A stretch of DNA of 61,373 nucleotides from NCBI GenBank assembly GCA_019307065.1, contig JAFDKH010000003.1, positions 1 through 61,373 on the forward strand. Reading direction: 5' to 3'. Every line of letters starts with the position of its first letter. Within the stretch, counting starts at the first letter, position 1. A program made the translations under genes and the position numbers. Below, piece by piece: positions 34,158 through 43,734 of this stretch. A model generated the notes under the pieces. The model worked only from the letters and a program-made list of their open reading frames with translations, was not told the origin of the DNA and searched no databases. The DNA comes from Deltaproteobacteria bacterium. Its GTDB lineage: Bacteria; Myxococcota; B64-G9.

Positions 34158-34223
34158 GATGACAATAAAAACATACCAAGAATTGCAATGTCAACTTGAC
34201 ATGTAGTGGTTTCAGCTATAGGC

Positions 34224-34271
34224 ATTTCATGAAATTTGCTATCGCATATTAGCAATATATTCGATAGCAAA
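34224..34271. promoter_or_regulatory. Operator-like dyads between activator and MFS genes
   Basis: A 12-bp palindrome ATTTCATGAAAT (34224-34235) touches a perfect 10-bp inverted repeat TTTGCTATCG / CGATAGCAAA (34235-34244 and 34262-34271), with further GCTA/TAGC half-sites between. It lies in the divergent gap of the sigma-54 activator gene (minus) and the carrier gene (plus). It may bind a regulator of either gene; no sigma-54 box is found here. Confidence 0.55.
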
Positions 34272-34345
34272 GGTGCTGTAGCATATATATTATTGATTGG
34301 CGCGGTACACCCTGAAACCAAGGTGGGGTGGAAGGTGTGCAAGTA

Positions 34346-35581
34346 ATGACGGAGCAATCGAGGAACCGGGGCTGGATTGTCACTTTCTCCGGGACGGGCA
34401 TCAACTTGGCCTTGGGCGTGCTCTATGCCTGGAGCGTAATTAAGGCCGCAATCGAAACCCGGATTGACGCGGGTGCCTGGACCTGGGACAAGGCCTCTTT
34501 GAACGATCCCTACGTCGTTGCCCTGGTGGTATTCGCCTTCATGATGATCCCGGGCGGCCGTATGCTGGACAAGTGGGGCCCGCGGATCACGTCGTCGGTG
34601 GGCGGCTTGCTGGTCGGCCTGGGTTTCTTAGTGGCCTCTTCATCCAGTTCGTTGTGGGTCTGGATTCTGGGCTTCGGCTGTCTGGCCGGCAGCGGCATCG
34701 GCCTTGCCTATGCCGCCGCCACCCCTGCGGCGATTAAGTGGTTTCCCCCGCGGCGCACCGGGTTAATCGCCGGGTTGGTGATCTCAGGCTTCGGCCTGGC
34801 CGCGGCATATATCGCCCCTTTAGCGACCCACATGCAGAGATCTTATGGTATCGGCTCAACCATGTTGATTCTCGGCCTGATCTTCTTAGTTGTCGTGATC
34901 GGGCTGTCTCAGCTCCTGAGCAACCCACCCGAGGGCTTCAAACCGCAAGAAACAACCGAGCAGACCGCTACAAAGGCAAGCGCGGCGCCGGTGGATTGCA
35001 CCTGGAAAGAGATGATGAGCACTCCGGCATTCTGGCTGATCTGGTTCGTTTTCTTCATTGGGGCCGGGGCCGGCCTGATGGTGATCGGCGCCGCCAACAG
35101 TATGGCCAAGGCCGCCTTTGCCGAAACGGCCTGGCTGGCCCTGACCGTCCTGGCCCTGGGCAACGCAGCCGGTCGCATCATCGCCGGTTCCCTCTCGGAC
35201 AAGATTGGCCGCAAAGCAACCCTGGTCGCTTTCATGCTTTTTCAGGCCGCGATAATTTTCTCTCTTCTGGCAATGCCAAAAGACAGCGCCACTCTGATCC
35301 TGCTAGTGGCGACCCTAATTGGTTTCAACTATGGCTCGAACCTGACCCTCTTCCCCTCGATCACCAAGGACTTTTTTGGCCTGAAGAATTTCGGATTGAA
35401 CTACGGCATAGTATTCACCGCCTGGGGCGTGGGCGGCTTCGTACTCGCGCGCGTCAGCCAGATGCTATTTGAAAATACCGGTTCCCTGGACTACAGCTGC
35501 ATCATGGCCGGCAGCCTGTTGGTGCTGGGCGCCCTGTTAGCCTTGATGATCCGGCCGCCCAAAACCAGGCCGGCAAACTAA
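34346..35581 (+). CDS. MFS transporter, oxalate/formate antiporter (OFA) family
   Basis: About 411 residues with 12 predicted spans. OFA-type stretches are GTGINLALGVLYAWSVIKAAI, MMIPGGRMLDKWGPRITSSVGG, GIGLAYAAATPAAIKWFPPRRTGLIAGLVISGFGLA and NYGSNLTLFPSITKDFFGLKNFGLNYGIVFTAWGVGGF. Members exchange or take up oxalate, formate, lactate or other monocarboxylates. Acetyl-CoA synthetase follows 55 nt downstream, so acetate or a related acid is a likely substrate. The ATG at 34346 is a moderate choice; GTG codons at 34328 and 34337 are alternatives. Confidence 0.85.
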   Translation: MTEQSRNRGWIVTFSGTGINLALGVLYAWSVIKAAIETRIDAGAWTWDKASLNDPYVVALVVFAFMMIPGGRMLDKWGPRITSSVGGLLVGLGFLVASSSSSLWVWILGFGCLAGSGIGLAYAAATPAAIKWFPPRRTGLIAGLVISGFGLAAAYIAPLATHMQRSYGIGSTMLILGLIFLVVVIGLSQLLSNPPEGFKPQETTEQTATKASAAPVDCTWKEMMSTPAFWLIWFVFFIGAGAGLMVIGAANSMAKAAFAETAWLALTVLALGNAAGRIIAGSLSDKIGRKATLVAFMLFQAAIIFSLLAMPKDSATLILLVATLIGFNYGSNLTLFPSITKDFFGLKNFGLNYGIVFTAWGVGGFVLARVSQMLFENTGSLDYSCIMAGSLLVLGALLALMIRPPKTRPAN

Positions 35582-35636
35582 ATCGATTATAATTTAGTAA
35601 TGAGGTCAATATTTATTAGAAAAAGGAGGTTACAAA

Positions 35637-37613
35637 ATGGTCGCCGATTCAAACCAAGACGAGGTGTTCAGACCACCAGCGAAACTCTCCCGGGAAGCCT
35701 GGATCAACTCTATGGAGCAGTACCAACAGATGTACAAGCGCTCGATCGAGGATCCCGAAGGGTTCTGGTCGGAACAGGCGGAGAGCTTCCACTGGCACAA
35801 GAAATGGAAGCGGGTCCGCTCCTTCGACTTCACCGGGGATGTTCGAATCAAGTTTTTTGGTGGAGCCCAGACCAACATCACCTATAACGCGCTCGACCGT
35901 CACGCAGAAGGGGAACGCAAGAACAAAATCGCCCTGATCTGGGAGGGCAACGAGCCCGGTGATGACAAGAAGTATACCTATGCAGAACTGAAAGACGAGG
36001 TCTGCCGATTCGCCAATGTGCTCAAGGGAAAAGGCGTGAAGAAGGGCGATCGGGTGACCATCTACATGCCGATGATCCCCGAGTTGGCCATTGCAATGCT
36101 GGCCTGCGCCCGGATCGGCGCCATTCACTCGATAGTCTTCGGGGGCTTCTCGGCCGAATCTCTGGCCGATCGCATCCTCGACTCCACCTGCTCGGTGCTG
36201 ATCACCGTCGACGGTGGCTTTAGAGGGAAGAAACCGGTGCCCTTGAAAACCAGCGCCGACCTGGCAATGGAAACCAGCAAATCCAAGGGCCACACTGTTG
36301 AGCACTGCATTGTTTATCAGCGAATCGGAAAGCAACAGGGCTTCGAAGCTCCCATGCAGGCAGGCCGGGACGAGTGGTGGCATGATCTGGTCAAGGACGC
36401 TTCTAGCGATTGTCCGGTGGAGTGGATGGATGCCGAGGACCCGCTGTTCATACTATATACTTCCGGGTCGACGGGAAAGCCCAAGGGTGTGGTGCACACA
36501 ATCGCTGGGTACATGGTGCATACGGCGACGTCCTTCAAGTATATATTCGACTATCACGAAGATGATATCTTCTGGTGCACCGCGGACATCGGTTGGGTCA
36601 CCGGTCACAGCTACATTGTATACGGCCCGTTATGTGCCGGCGCTACCACGCTCATGTTCGAGGGCGTGCCGACCTACCCGGATCCTGGACGGTTCTGGGA
36701 CGTGGTCGATAAGCACAAGGTGAGCATATTCTACACCGCCCCCACGGCGATTCGGGCCATCGCCCGAGAGGGAGACGAGCACGTCAATAAGCGCAAGCTC
36801 GACAGCCTGCGGCTCCTGGGCTCAGTCGGCGAACCGATCAACCCCGAGGCCTGGAGCTGGTACCACCGGGTGGTGGGCAAGCAGCGTTGCCCGATTGTGG
36901 ATACCTGGTGGCAAACCGAAACCGGCGGTATCATGTTGACCCCGTTGCCTGGCGCCACGCCGCTAAAGCCCGGTTCGGCCACTTTTCCTTACTTCGGCGT
37001 GGTACCTGCGATCCTGGACGAGGACGGCAAGGAACTCGAGGGGCCCTGCCGGGGCATGCTGTGCATCAAGGAAGCCTGGCCGGGGATGTTACGTACGCTG
37101 TACAAGAACCACGAGCGTTTCATAGAAACCTATTTCTCGATGTTCGAGGGCTACTACTTCACCGGCGACGGCTGCCGCCGTGACGAGGATGGTTACTACT
37201 GGATTACCGGCCGGGTGGACGACGTGATCAACGTCTCCGGCCATCGTATGGGCACGGCCGAGGTCGAAAGCGCTTTGGTTAGCCACCCGAAGGTGGCTGA
37301 ATCCGCGGTGGTCGGCTTCCCCCACGAAATCAAGGGGCAAGGCATATATGCCTATGTGACCCTGAATACCGGGGTCGACAAGTCGGTAGAGCTGGAAAAG
37401 GAACTGGTCAGCCACGTCCGCAAGGAGATTGGCCCGATTGCCACTCCCGACGTTATCCAATGGGCGGACGGACTACCCAAGACCCGTTCAGGAAAGATCA
37501 TGCGACGGATCCTGCGCAAGATCGCAGCCAACGAGGCCGATCAGATCGGCGACACCAGTACCCTGGCGGATCCGGGCGTGGTCGAAAAGTTAATTAAGAC
37601 TCACGAGAAGTGA
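35637..37613 (+). CDS. acs: Acetyl-CoA synthetase (AMP-forming)
   Basis: A 658-residue, full-length enzyme that activates acetate with ATP and CoA through an acetyl-adenylate. Motifs seen are [14 protein letters not shown] (ATP loop), [13 protein letters not shown] (adenylate site), [38 protein letters not shown] (hinge) and [12 protein letters not shown] with the catalytic, acetylation-controlled lysine. GGAGG lies 7-8 nt upstream of the ATG. With the upstream carrier and downstream ADP-forming synthetase and CoA transferase, it forms an acetate uptake and activation cluster. The GNAT domain two genes downstream could acetylate its lysine. Confidence 0.96.
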   Translation: MVADSNQDEVFRPPAKLSREAWINSMEQYQQMYKRSIEDPEGFWSEQAESFHWHKKWKRVRSFDFTGDVRIKFFGGAQTNITYNALDRHAEGERKNKIALIWEGNEPGDDKKYTYAELKDEVCRFANVLKGKGVKKGDRVTIYMPMIPELAIAMLACARIGAIHSIVFGGFSAESLADRILDSTCSVLITVDGGFRGKKPVPLKTSADLAMETSKSKGHTVEHCIVYQRIGKQQGFEAPMQAGRDEWWHDLVKDASSDCPVEWMDAEDPLFILYTSGSTGKPKGVVHTIAGYMVHTATSFKYIFDYHEDDIFWCTADIGWVTGHSYIVYGPLCAGATTLMFEGVPTYPDPGRFWDVVDKHKVSIFYTAPTAIRAIAREGDEHVNKRKLDSLRLLGSVGEPINPEAWSWYHRVVGKQRCPIVDTWWQTETGGIMLTPLPGATPLKPGSATFPYFGVVPAILDEDGKELEGPCRGMLCIKEAWPGMLRTLYKNHERFIETYFSMFEGYYFTGDGCRRDEDGYYWITGRVDDVINVSGHRMGTAEVESALVSHPKVAESAVVGFPHEIKGQGIYAYVTLNTGVDKSVELEKELVSHVRKEIGPIATPDVIQWADGLPKTRSGKIMRRILRKIAANEADQIGDTSTLADPGVVEKLIKTHEK

Positions 37614-37636
37614 AGCTTCGCCTGGCAAGCTATGGG

Positions 37637-37764
37637 GCATCTTCATGAAAACTTGCGCACGAAGATGCTGACATCGGCGCTTGAAGTAGGGTAGCATCCT
37701 GAAAGACATCCGGTTGGCACGCGGCGGATGAGAGTCCCCGCCTAATTATAGGGGGAACTGCATC
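37637..37764 (+). promoter_or_regulatory. Structured leader of the ADP-forming synthetase gene
   Basis: The 150-nt gap holds a perfect 8-bp stem (GCATCTTC 37637-37644 / GAAGATGC 37661-37668). Nearer the start codon, GGCGG (37723-37727) can pair with CCGCC (37738-37742), while CCCC (37736-37739) could instead pair with the ribosome site GGGGGA (37751-37756). The two pairings exclude each other, as in translational switches. I do not recognise a known riboswitch class. Confidence 0.35.
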
Positions 37765-39867
37765 GTGGGTTTTTCTGAGTTGCTGTATCCCGAAAGCATT
37801 GCGGTCATCGGCGCCTCACGCAAGCCCGGCAAGGCGGGCTATGCGGTTGTAGATAATCTCCTAAAGGGGGGGTTCCAGGGCGAAATCATTCCGGTCAACC
37901 GCGAGGTCGACGAAGTATTGGGACTGAAGTGCTACCGCGATCTTTCTAGCTATGAAGGCGAAGTGGATCTCAGCGTAATCGCGGTACCGGCGGGCAATGT
38001 TATTGACGCAGTCGAAAGCGCGATCGGGGCGGGCACAAAGGCGCTAGTGGTCATCTCGGCGGCCTTCAAGGAAAGTGGTCCCGAGGGAGCCGAGCTGGAA
38101 CGACAGCTGGCCGAGCTTTGCTTGGAAAACAGAGTTTGCTTGCTGGGACCCAAGAGCCTGGGGGTGATCAACACCCACCACAAGATGAATGCGTCATTCA
38201 CAAAACACATGCCGCACAGTGGTGGTATTTCGGTCCTGTCCGAGTCGGGAGGAGTCTGCACGGCGATCATGGACTGGGCGGCTGCCAGACACCTGGGCCT
38301 GGCAAAGGTAGTCAGTATAGGCAACAAGGCAGACCTCAACGAGATCGATCTGCTCGATCAGTTTGTAAAAGACGATCAGACCAAGGTAGTCGTTGGATAT
38401 CTAGAAGGTATCAGTTCCGGTGACGAGTTTGTCAAGGTTGCCGAGTCCGTGGCCGTGCTCAAGCCGGTTGTCATCTATCGAGCGGGAATCACTCAGGCAG
38501 GCGTGAGGGCGGCTTGTCTGCACACCGGCAGCCGGCCGGGTGCCAACATCGCTTACGCGGCTGCCTTCAAGCGGGCCGGCGTGATACAAGCCGAGAGCTT
38601 AGAGGCCCTGTTCGATTACGCCACGGCCCTGGCTATGCAGCCGCTGCCAAGAGGTGACCGGGTGGCGGTCGTTACCAATGCCGGGGGCCTGGGCGTCATG
38701 GCCTCCGACGCCCTGGAGCTTGCCGGCATGCGGGTGGCCGCCCTGGACGAACGAACCTGCACGGCTTTGAAAGAGCAGCTTCCAGCCGGGGCCAGCATTG
38801 GCAACCCGATTGACATTCTGGGTGACGCCGATCCCGATCGCTACGCCATGGCCGTTGAATTAGCCCAGAACGACACAGCCGTGAATGCGACCATCGTAAT
38901 TTTGGCGCCACACGCCATGACCAAACCGGCTGAGACGATCCGGGCGATTGCTGCCCATGTGCACAGCGAGAAACCGATGCTTGTAGTCGTCCTGGGCAGC
39001 GCCGATGTCATGCCGGGACGCGAGGAACTTGCGCGAGCCAACCTGCCTGATTACCCGTTTCCCGAACGGGCAGTCGCGGCTCTCAAGGCGATGCACCAGT
39101 ACGCCACCTGGCGAGCACGACCGCCACGAGTAGTGACCCGCTTTCCAGTCAATCGGCGTCGGGTGGAGCGACTCGTGTTGCGGCAGGTCAGGACCGGCCG
39201 GCAGGAATTCGGCGAGGTAAGAGCCAAGGAAATATTACGGGCCTATGACTTCACCGTGCCGGAAGGATATCTGGCCAAAGATGCAGTCGCGGCTATCGAG
39301 GCGGCCGAGAGAGTTGGCTATCCTGTGGCAATGAAAATTGTCTCTCCGGATATCATTCACAAATCCGACGTGGGCGGGGTCAAGCTGCATCTTTCCGATC
39401 CCGAGCAAGTTCAGGATACTTATGATCTGTTGTCACTCCGGATTCAACGCCGTGCTCCCGAGGCCCGCCTGGAAGGGATCTACATTGAGAAAATGTGTCC
39501 GCTGGGCCTGGAAGTAGTCGTCGGCATGCGGCGCGACCCTCAGTTTGGACCAATGCTCATGTTCGGCCTGGGAGGCATTTTCGTCGAGGAGCTTAAAGAC
39601 GAGGCCTGCTACTTAGCACCAATCACCGCCGACGAGGCAATGCAGATGCTGATGGGCACCCGATCTTACCGCCTCCTGGAAGGCGCGCGCGGACAGGCCG
39701 GAGTGGACGTAAGCGCGATAGCCAAAGGCATGCAGCGCATGAGCCAGCTGGTTACAGACTTTCCCCAGATCTCCGAGTTGGAGATCAATCCGTTTACTGT
39801 CGGCGAGGCCGGCAGCGAGCCCGTGGTAGTGGATGCGCGGATGATTATATCAGGCGTGAACCAATGA
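37765..39867 (+). CDS. Acetate/acyl-CoA synthetase (ADP-forming), fused alpha-beta type
   Basis: The 700 residues include a CoA-binding Rossmann domain (residues 1-135, VIGASRKPGKAGYAVVDNLL), a succinyl-CoA-ligase-like domain with the phosphohistidine motif LHTGS near residue 255, and a C-terminal ATP-grasp domain from about 470 (AMKIVSPDIIHKSDVGGVKL, GMRRDPQFGPMLMFGLGGIFVE). It interconverts acyl-CoA, ADP and phosphate with the free acid, CoA and ATP, so it can make ATP from acetyl-CoA or activate acids. The GTG start follows GGGGGA by 8 nt. It overlaps the next gene by 4 nt (ATGA). Confidence 0.92.
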   Translation: MGFSELLYPESIAVIGASRKPGKAGYAVVDNLLKGGFQGEIIPVNREVDEVLGLKCYRDLSSYEGEVDLSVIAVPAGNVIDAVESAIGAGTKALVVISAAFKESGPEGAELERQLAELCLENRVCLLGPKSLGVINTHHKMNASFTKHMPHSGGISVLSESGGVCTAIMDWAAARHLGLAKVVSIGNKADLNEIDLLDQFVKDDQTKVVVGYLEGISSGDEFVKVAESVAVLKPVVIYRAGITQAGVRAACLHTGSRPGANIAYAAAFKRAGVIQAESLEALFDYATALAMQPLPRGDRVAVVTNAGGLGVMASDALELAGMRVAALDERTCTALKEQLPAGASIGNPIDILGDADPDRYAMAVELAQNDTAVNATIVILAPHAMTKPAETIRAIAAHVHSEKPMLVVVLGSADVMPGREELARANLPDYPFPERAVAALKAMHQYATWRARPPRVVTRFPVNRRRVERLVLRQVRTGRQEFGEVRAKEILRAYDFTVPEGYLAKDAVAAIEAAERVGYPVAMKIVSPDIIHKSDVGGVKLHLSDPEQVQDTYDLLSLRIQRRAPEARLEGIYIEKMCPLGLEVVVGMRRDPQFGPMLMFGLGGIFVEELKDEACYLAPITADEAMQMLMGTRSYRLLEGARGQAGVDVSAIAKGMQRMSQLVTDFPQISELEINPFTVGEAGSEPVVVDARMIISGVNQ

Positions 39868-41744
39868 AAGAGGACCGTAGCCTCAGCTACTTAGCCGACT
39901 GGCAAGAGCGTTATCAGGAGGTGATTGCCACGCCGGAGCAGGCGGTATCCCGTATTCGCCCCGGCCAGAGAATATTCATCGGCACCGGCTGCGCCCAGCC
40001 CCAGGAGCTGGTCCGCGCCCTGGTACTAAGAGCAGGCTGGCTGTCCGACACCGAGATCGTGCATTTGTTGACGATCGGCGATGCACCGTATGCCGAGCGA
40101 GAACTGGCCCACTGTTTTACGATCAACAGCTTCTTCATCGCGGAGAACGTACGTAACATTATCCAGGAGGGCCTGGGAGATTATACGCCGGTATCCCTAT
40201 TTGACATTCCAAGACTATTCAAGTCGGGACGTTTGCCTCTAGACGTAGCGCTGATCCAGGTGAGTCCTCCAGATGAGCAAGAAATGTGCAGCCTGGGGAT
40301 TTCGGTGGATATCGTCTCGAGCGCCGCCGAAAATGCCGGGCTGGTGATCGCCCAGGTCAACCCGCAGATGCCGCGCACCCAGGGGGACAGCACTCTCAGC
40401 GTGCACGACCTCGACATACTTGTGCCCGCGGATGTGCCGCTGTTGGAGGTCGAACCGCCCGAGCCGACAGAAGTCAGCCGCAAAATAGGCCAGCACGTGG
40501 CCTCGTTGTTGGAAGACGGCTCGACCGTCGAGTTGGGGATCGGCAACATTCCGCATGCCCTGGTTGAATTCTTGAAAACCAAGAAAGACCTGGGCATTCA
40601 TACTGAAATGTTTACCGATAGTATCATTGAGTTAATAGACTCGGGCGCGATTAGCGGCAGTCGCAAGTCTTCCAATAAGGGTAAAATCGTCGCCAGTTTC
40701 TGCATGGGAACCCGCAGGCTCTATGAATACATCGATGGAAATCCCTTGTTTTCCTTCAAACCGACCGAGTACGTCAACGACCCTTATGTGATCGGTAAAC
40801 AGAACCGGATGGTATCGATCAACGTCGCCCTGGAAGTAGACCTGACCGGCCAGGTTTGTGCCGACTCGCTGGGGACCAAGTTCTTCTCGGGAATAGGCGG
40901 CCAGACCAACTTCAACATCGGAGCCGGCAGATCGCCCGGCGGCCGGGCAATTATCACCCTGCCCTCTACGGCTAAGGATGGAAAAATTTCCCGGATCGTC
41001 TCGCGCTTGAGTCCGGGGGCTGGAGTGGTGACCACCCGCGGGGATGTGCATTATGTGGTCACCGAGTACGGCGTCGCCTACCTGTACGGCAAGAGCGTCA
41101 AGGAGAGATCCCTGGCGCTGATCAGCATCGCGCACCCCGACTTCAGGGCGGAGTTGCTCAAAGATGCCATCGAAATAAAATACCTGCGCTCGGAGCTGAC
41201 CGAGATGGGAGGAAAGATCCACGTTGAACCGCAGGAGCTCAAGACCTCCATGCTGCTGGACGACGGCACCCAAGTCAACTTCCGGCCGGTGCACCTCACC
41301 GACGAACATCGAATGAAGGATCTGTTCTATGCGCTTTCCAAAGAGACCATCTACAGCCGCTGGATGTCACATCTCAAGCGCATACCCCAAGAAGAGATCC
41401 AGAACTACGTCTACATCGATCACCGCAACCAGGTCGCCATCGTCGGCACCCTGCCGGAGTCGCACGGCGAGGACATCATCGCAATCGGAGGCTATTACCT
41501 GGATCCAAAGACAAACCGCGCCGAGGTGGCCTTCACCGTTCGCGACAAGTGGCAAAAACGGGGCATTGGCACTTTTTTGCTGAACTACCTGATAAGAATA
41601 GCCAGGCGCAACGGCATTGCCGGCTTTACCGCCGAGGTCTTGCGCCAGAACAAAGCCATGCAGACGGTTTTCAACAACAGCGACTGCAAGGTCAGCAGTC
41701 ACCTGGTAGAAGGCGTCTATGGCTTTGAGCTGGAATTCGAATAA
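39864..41744 (+). CDS. Acetyl-CoA hydrolase/CoA-transferase fused to a GNAT acetyltransferase domain
   Basis: Residues 1-445 are a class-I CoA-transferase of the acetyl-CoA hydrolase/4-hydroxybutyrate CoA-transferase family. The catalytic Glu401 lies in VVTEYGVAYLYG, with LGIGNIPHALVEFL and IGGQTNFNIGAGRSPGGRAI as supporting motifs. Residues about 470-620 form a GNAT domain (VNFRPVHLTDEHRMKDLFYALSKETIY... VAFTVRDKWQKRGIGTFLLNYLI) with the acetyl-CoA loop QKRGIGT. The fusion suggests CoA transfer or hydrolysis combined with protein acetylation. It is translationally coupled to the ADP-forming synthetase. Confidence 0.9.
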   Translation: MKEDRSLSYLADWQERYQEVIATPEQAVSRIRPGQRIFIGTGCAQPQELVRALVLRAGWLSDTEIVHLLTIGDAPYAERELAHCFTINSFFIAENVRNIIQEGLGDYTPVSLFDIPRLFKSGRLPLDVALIQVSPPDEQEMCSLGISVDIVSSAAENAGLVIAQVNPQMPRTQGDSTLSVHDLDILVPADVPLLEVEPPEPTEVSRKIGQHVASLLEDGSTVELGIGNIPHALVEFLKTKKDLGIHTEMFTDSIIELIDSGAISGSRKSSNKGKIVASFCMGTRRLYEYIDGNPLFSFKPTEYVNDPYVIGKQNRMVSINVALEVDLTGQVCADSLGTKFFSGIGGQTNFNIGAGRSPGGRAIITLPSTAKDGKISRIVSRLSPGAGVVTTRGDVHYVVTEYGVAYLYGKSVKERSLALISIAHPDFRAELLKDAIEIKYLRSELTEMGGKIHVEPQELKTSMLLDDGTQVNFRPVHLTDEHRMKDLFYALSKETIYSRWMSHLKRIPQEEIQNYVYIDHRNQVAIVGTLPESHGEDIIAIGGYYLDPKTNRAEVAFTVRDKWQKRGIGTFLLNYLIRIARRNGIAGFTAEVLRQNKAMQTVFNNSDCKVSSHLVEGVYGFELEFE

Positions 41745-41753
41745 GTCGCTGCG

Positions 41754-43475
41754 TTACTTGACGAACTGTTCGGAGAAATATTTAGGATTCAACGATTCAG
41801 CGGTGGCGCTTTTGAGGAGTTCATCCCAGCCCAGATTCTTGCCGGGTTTGAAAATCTTTTCTTTCATGAATTTTCCGATTTCGGTCTGGCCGACAAAAGT
41901 AAGATCTTTGTCTTTACCAAGCTGCTTGGCTAAATAGGCATGCAGCTGGCTGGCCATCATCTCACCCAACATGTAGTTGTGGTAATAAACCGGCCAGGCG
42001 GCGATATGAATCTTGGAGGCCCAATCGGGTGCGTTGCGGCCTTCGGGGGGAGTCAACAACTGGTAGCGCTTTTTCAGATCCCACCAGAGCTTGTTCAGGT
42101 CCTGATCCGGATTGGCGTAAAGCTCACGCTCGAAATGCACGACCACCATCGTCCAGCGAGCCATGATCAGCATACTCAAGCGCAGCTGAAACTTAAGATC
42201 TTCGCGCAAGGGTGCGATTTTATCGTCCGCTAGCTTGAGCATCCCGGCCAGCCAGTCGGGATTACGAGTCAGACGCCCGAAGAACATGGCCACCGCCTCG
42301 GTCGTAAATGAGTGCGCGGCTTCGCGTAGCAACCAGGGCAACTGGGCGTCAATGAACTTGTCATAGACGGCATGGCCCATCTCATGCATCAGGGTCGAAG
42401 TCCATTTCTCGCTGGGCCGCAGGTTGGCCAGAATACGAATATCGCCCGTGCGGTCGACGTCGATGCAATAAGCATGCGGCATCTTGCCCTTCTTTTCGAA
42501 CAGGTCCGAGCGCTCGAGAATGTCGGATGGGTCGAGCCCGATGCCCTTGAAGTAGTCATTGACGATGGCTTTCTGATCGGCATCTTCAAACAGCGGGTCC
42601 AGATCGACCTTGCCGACGCTGGGCGCCTCTTGAAAAAACGGGTCTTCATAGTGCCAGGCCCGTAAATCTTCGGGCTTGATTTTGTAGCGCTTGGCCAGCA
42701 CGGCGTTGACTTTTGTCATCAGCTCGGCAAAGGGTTTGTCCGTCTGGGCGGCCAGATCGTCGAAGATCTTCTTGATCTGAACTGGATCTTGTTCGATGAA
42801 TTTCAGGCGCATTTCGTAGAAGTTCCGGTAACCGAGCGACTTGGCGGCCTGGTTGCGCAGTTTAGCTAACGTAACGACTCTGTCTCTGACCAGAGCTCCC
42901 CTGGTTTTGTAGGCCAGCCAGGCTTGCTTGCGTTCGGCAGAATCCTTAGACGACTTGAGGATATCGTAGATGTCGTTGTCGGTGACTTGCTTGCCGTCGA
43001 TTGTCCCGCGGAAATCGTTGAAGGTTTTTTGCACTTCAGTCGAGAGCTTTACCATTTTCTCCATCAAGACCGGATCGATCTGATTCTCCTCAAAATTCAG
43101 GTAGAGAATCTCGAGCTGACGCTGCAGGATCGGGTCCTTGATCTTTTTTTCTTCACGCATCTTTTTCAAAAAGGCGAAATCATCCGCGCCGGAATACAAT
43201 TTTCGAATCTCGATCTCTAACTGGCTGGTTTTGGCATAGGCGTCCTTGTTGCCAGTCGTGGTTGCGTCCCAGTAGGTCAGATTCAACTGCTTGTTCATAG
43301 GAGCAACCTTGGCCACGTGGCGCTCGATGAATTTCTTCAACTGAGCCTCGCCATCCTCTGGGGCTTCTTTGGGGGCAGTCATTTTTTCTTCCTTGACGGC
43401 TTGGTTTTTACAGGTATTGCAGCAGCCCGTTACCAGGCAGCCAAGAACCACAATGATTATGGTCATCTTTTGCAT
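41754..43475 (-). CDS. M2-type (ACE-like) peptidyl-dipeptidase lipoprotein
   Basis: A 573-residue exported zinc peptidase. The signal ends in a lipobox (LVTGCC), so it is probably lipid-anchored. The zinc site HEMGH is at 364-368 and a downstream REAAHSFTTEAVAMFFGR supplies the third ligand Glu, the layout of peptidase family M2. The rest is helical, as expected for that fold. It likely removes dipeptides from peptides outside the inner membrane. It stands alone, convergent with the CoA-transferase gene (9 nt apart). Confidence 0.85.
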   Translation of the reverse strand: MQKMTIIIVVLGCLVTGCCNTCKNQAVKEEKMTAPKEAPEDGEAQLKKFIERHVAKVAPMNKQLNLTYWDATTTGNKDAYAKTSQLEIEIRKLYSGADDFAFLKKMREEKKIKDPILQRQLEILYLNFEENQIDPVLMEKMVKLSTEVQKTFNDFRGTIDGKQVTDNDIYDILKSSKDSAERKQAWLAYKTRGALVRDRVVTLAKLRNQAAKSLGYRNFYEMRLKFIEQDPVQIKKIFDDLAAQTDKPFAELMTKVNAVLAKRYKIKPEDLRAWHYEDPFFQEAPSVGKVDLDPLFEDADQKAIVNDYFKGIGLDPSDILERSDLFEKKGKMPHAYCIDVDRTGDIRILANLRPSEKWTSTLMHEMGHAVYDKFIDAQLPWLLREAAHSFTTEAVAMFFGRLTRNPDWLAGMLKLADDKIAPLREDLKFQLRLSMLIMARWTMVVVHFERELYANPDQDLNKLWWDLKKRYQLLTPPEGRNAPDWASKIHIAAWPVYYHNYMLGEMMASQLHAYLAKQLGKDKDLTFVGQTEIGKFMKEKIFKPGKNLGWDELLKSATAESLNPKYFSEQFVK

Positions 43476-43563
43476 TTTGCCCTCCAGATTGAGTTCTGCG
43501 GAGTGTACTCGCAGGCCGGCTGGCTGGTCAAGCCACTAAGCCAAATCGGAAGCAATCAAGAGT

Positions 43564-43600
43564 GTTCCAATTTGGAAAGGTGTATTCAGCGAATTGGAAC
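43564..43600. promoter_or_regulatory. Inverted repeat upstream of lipoprotein gene
   Basis: GTTCCAAT (43564-43571) and ATTGGAAC (43593-43600) are perfect 8-bp inverted arms. The left arm is itself part of the palindrome TTCCAATTTGGAA. It lies in the 260-nt divergent gap between the M2 peptidase and lipoprotein genes, about 135 nt before the latter. Probable operator; regulator unknown. Confidence 0.4.
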
Positions 43601-43734
43601 TCATTAAAAATCGAGCACCTGGCCGTTCCCGGTTTCTCTTTTTCCTTCAATGTGTTACACAACCGGAAGGATTTGGCATACACATTGCTCTACTTCTAGA
43701 GACAGCAACCAAGCTATTGTTGAGGAGGTACCCA

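Noticed and set aside
37714-37733. TTGGCAC box resembling a sigma-54 -24 element before the ADP-forming synthetase
   Set aside because: The base pair ten nucleotides after GG is AT, not GC, so the -12 element is missing.
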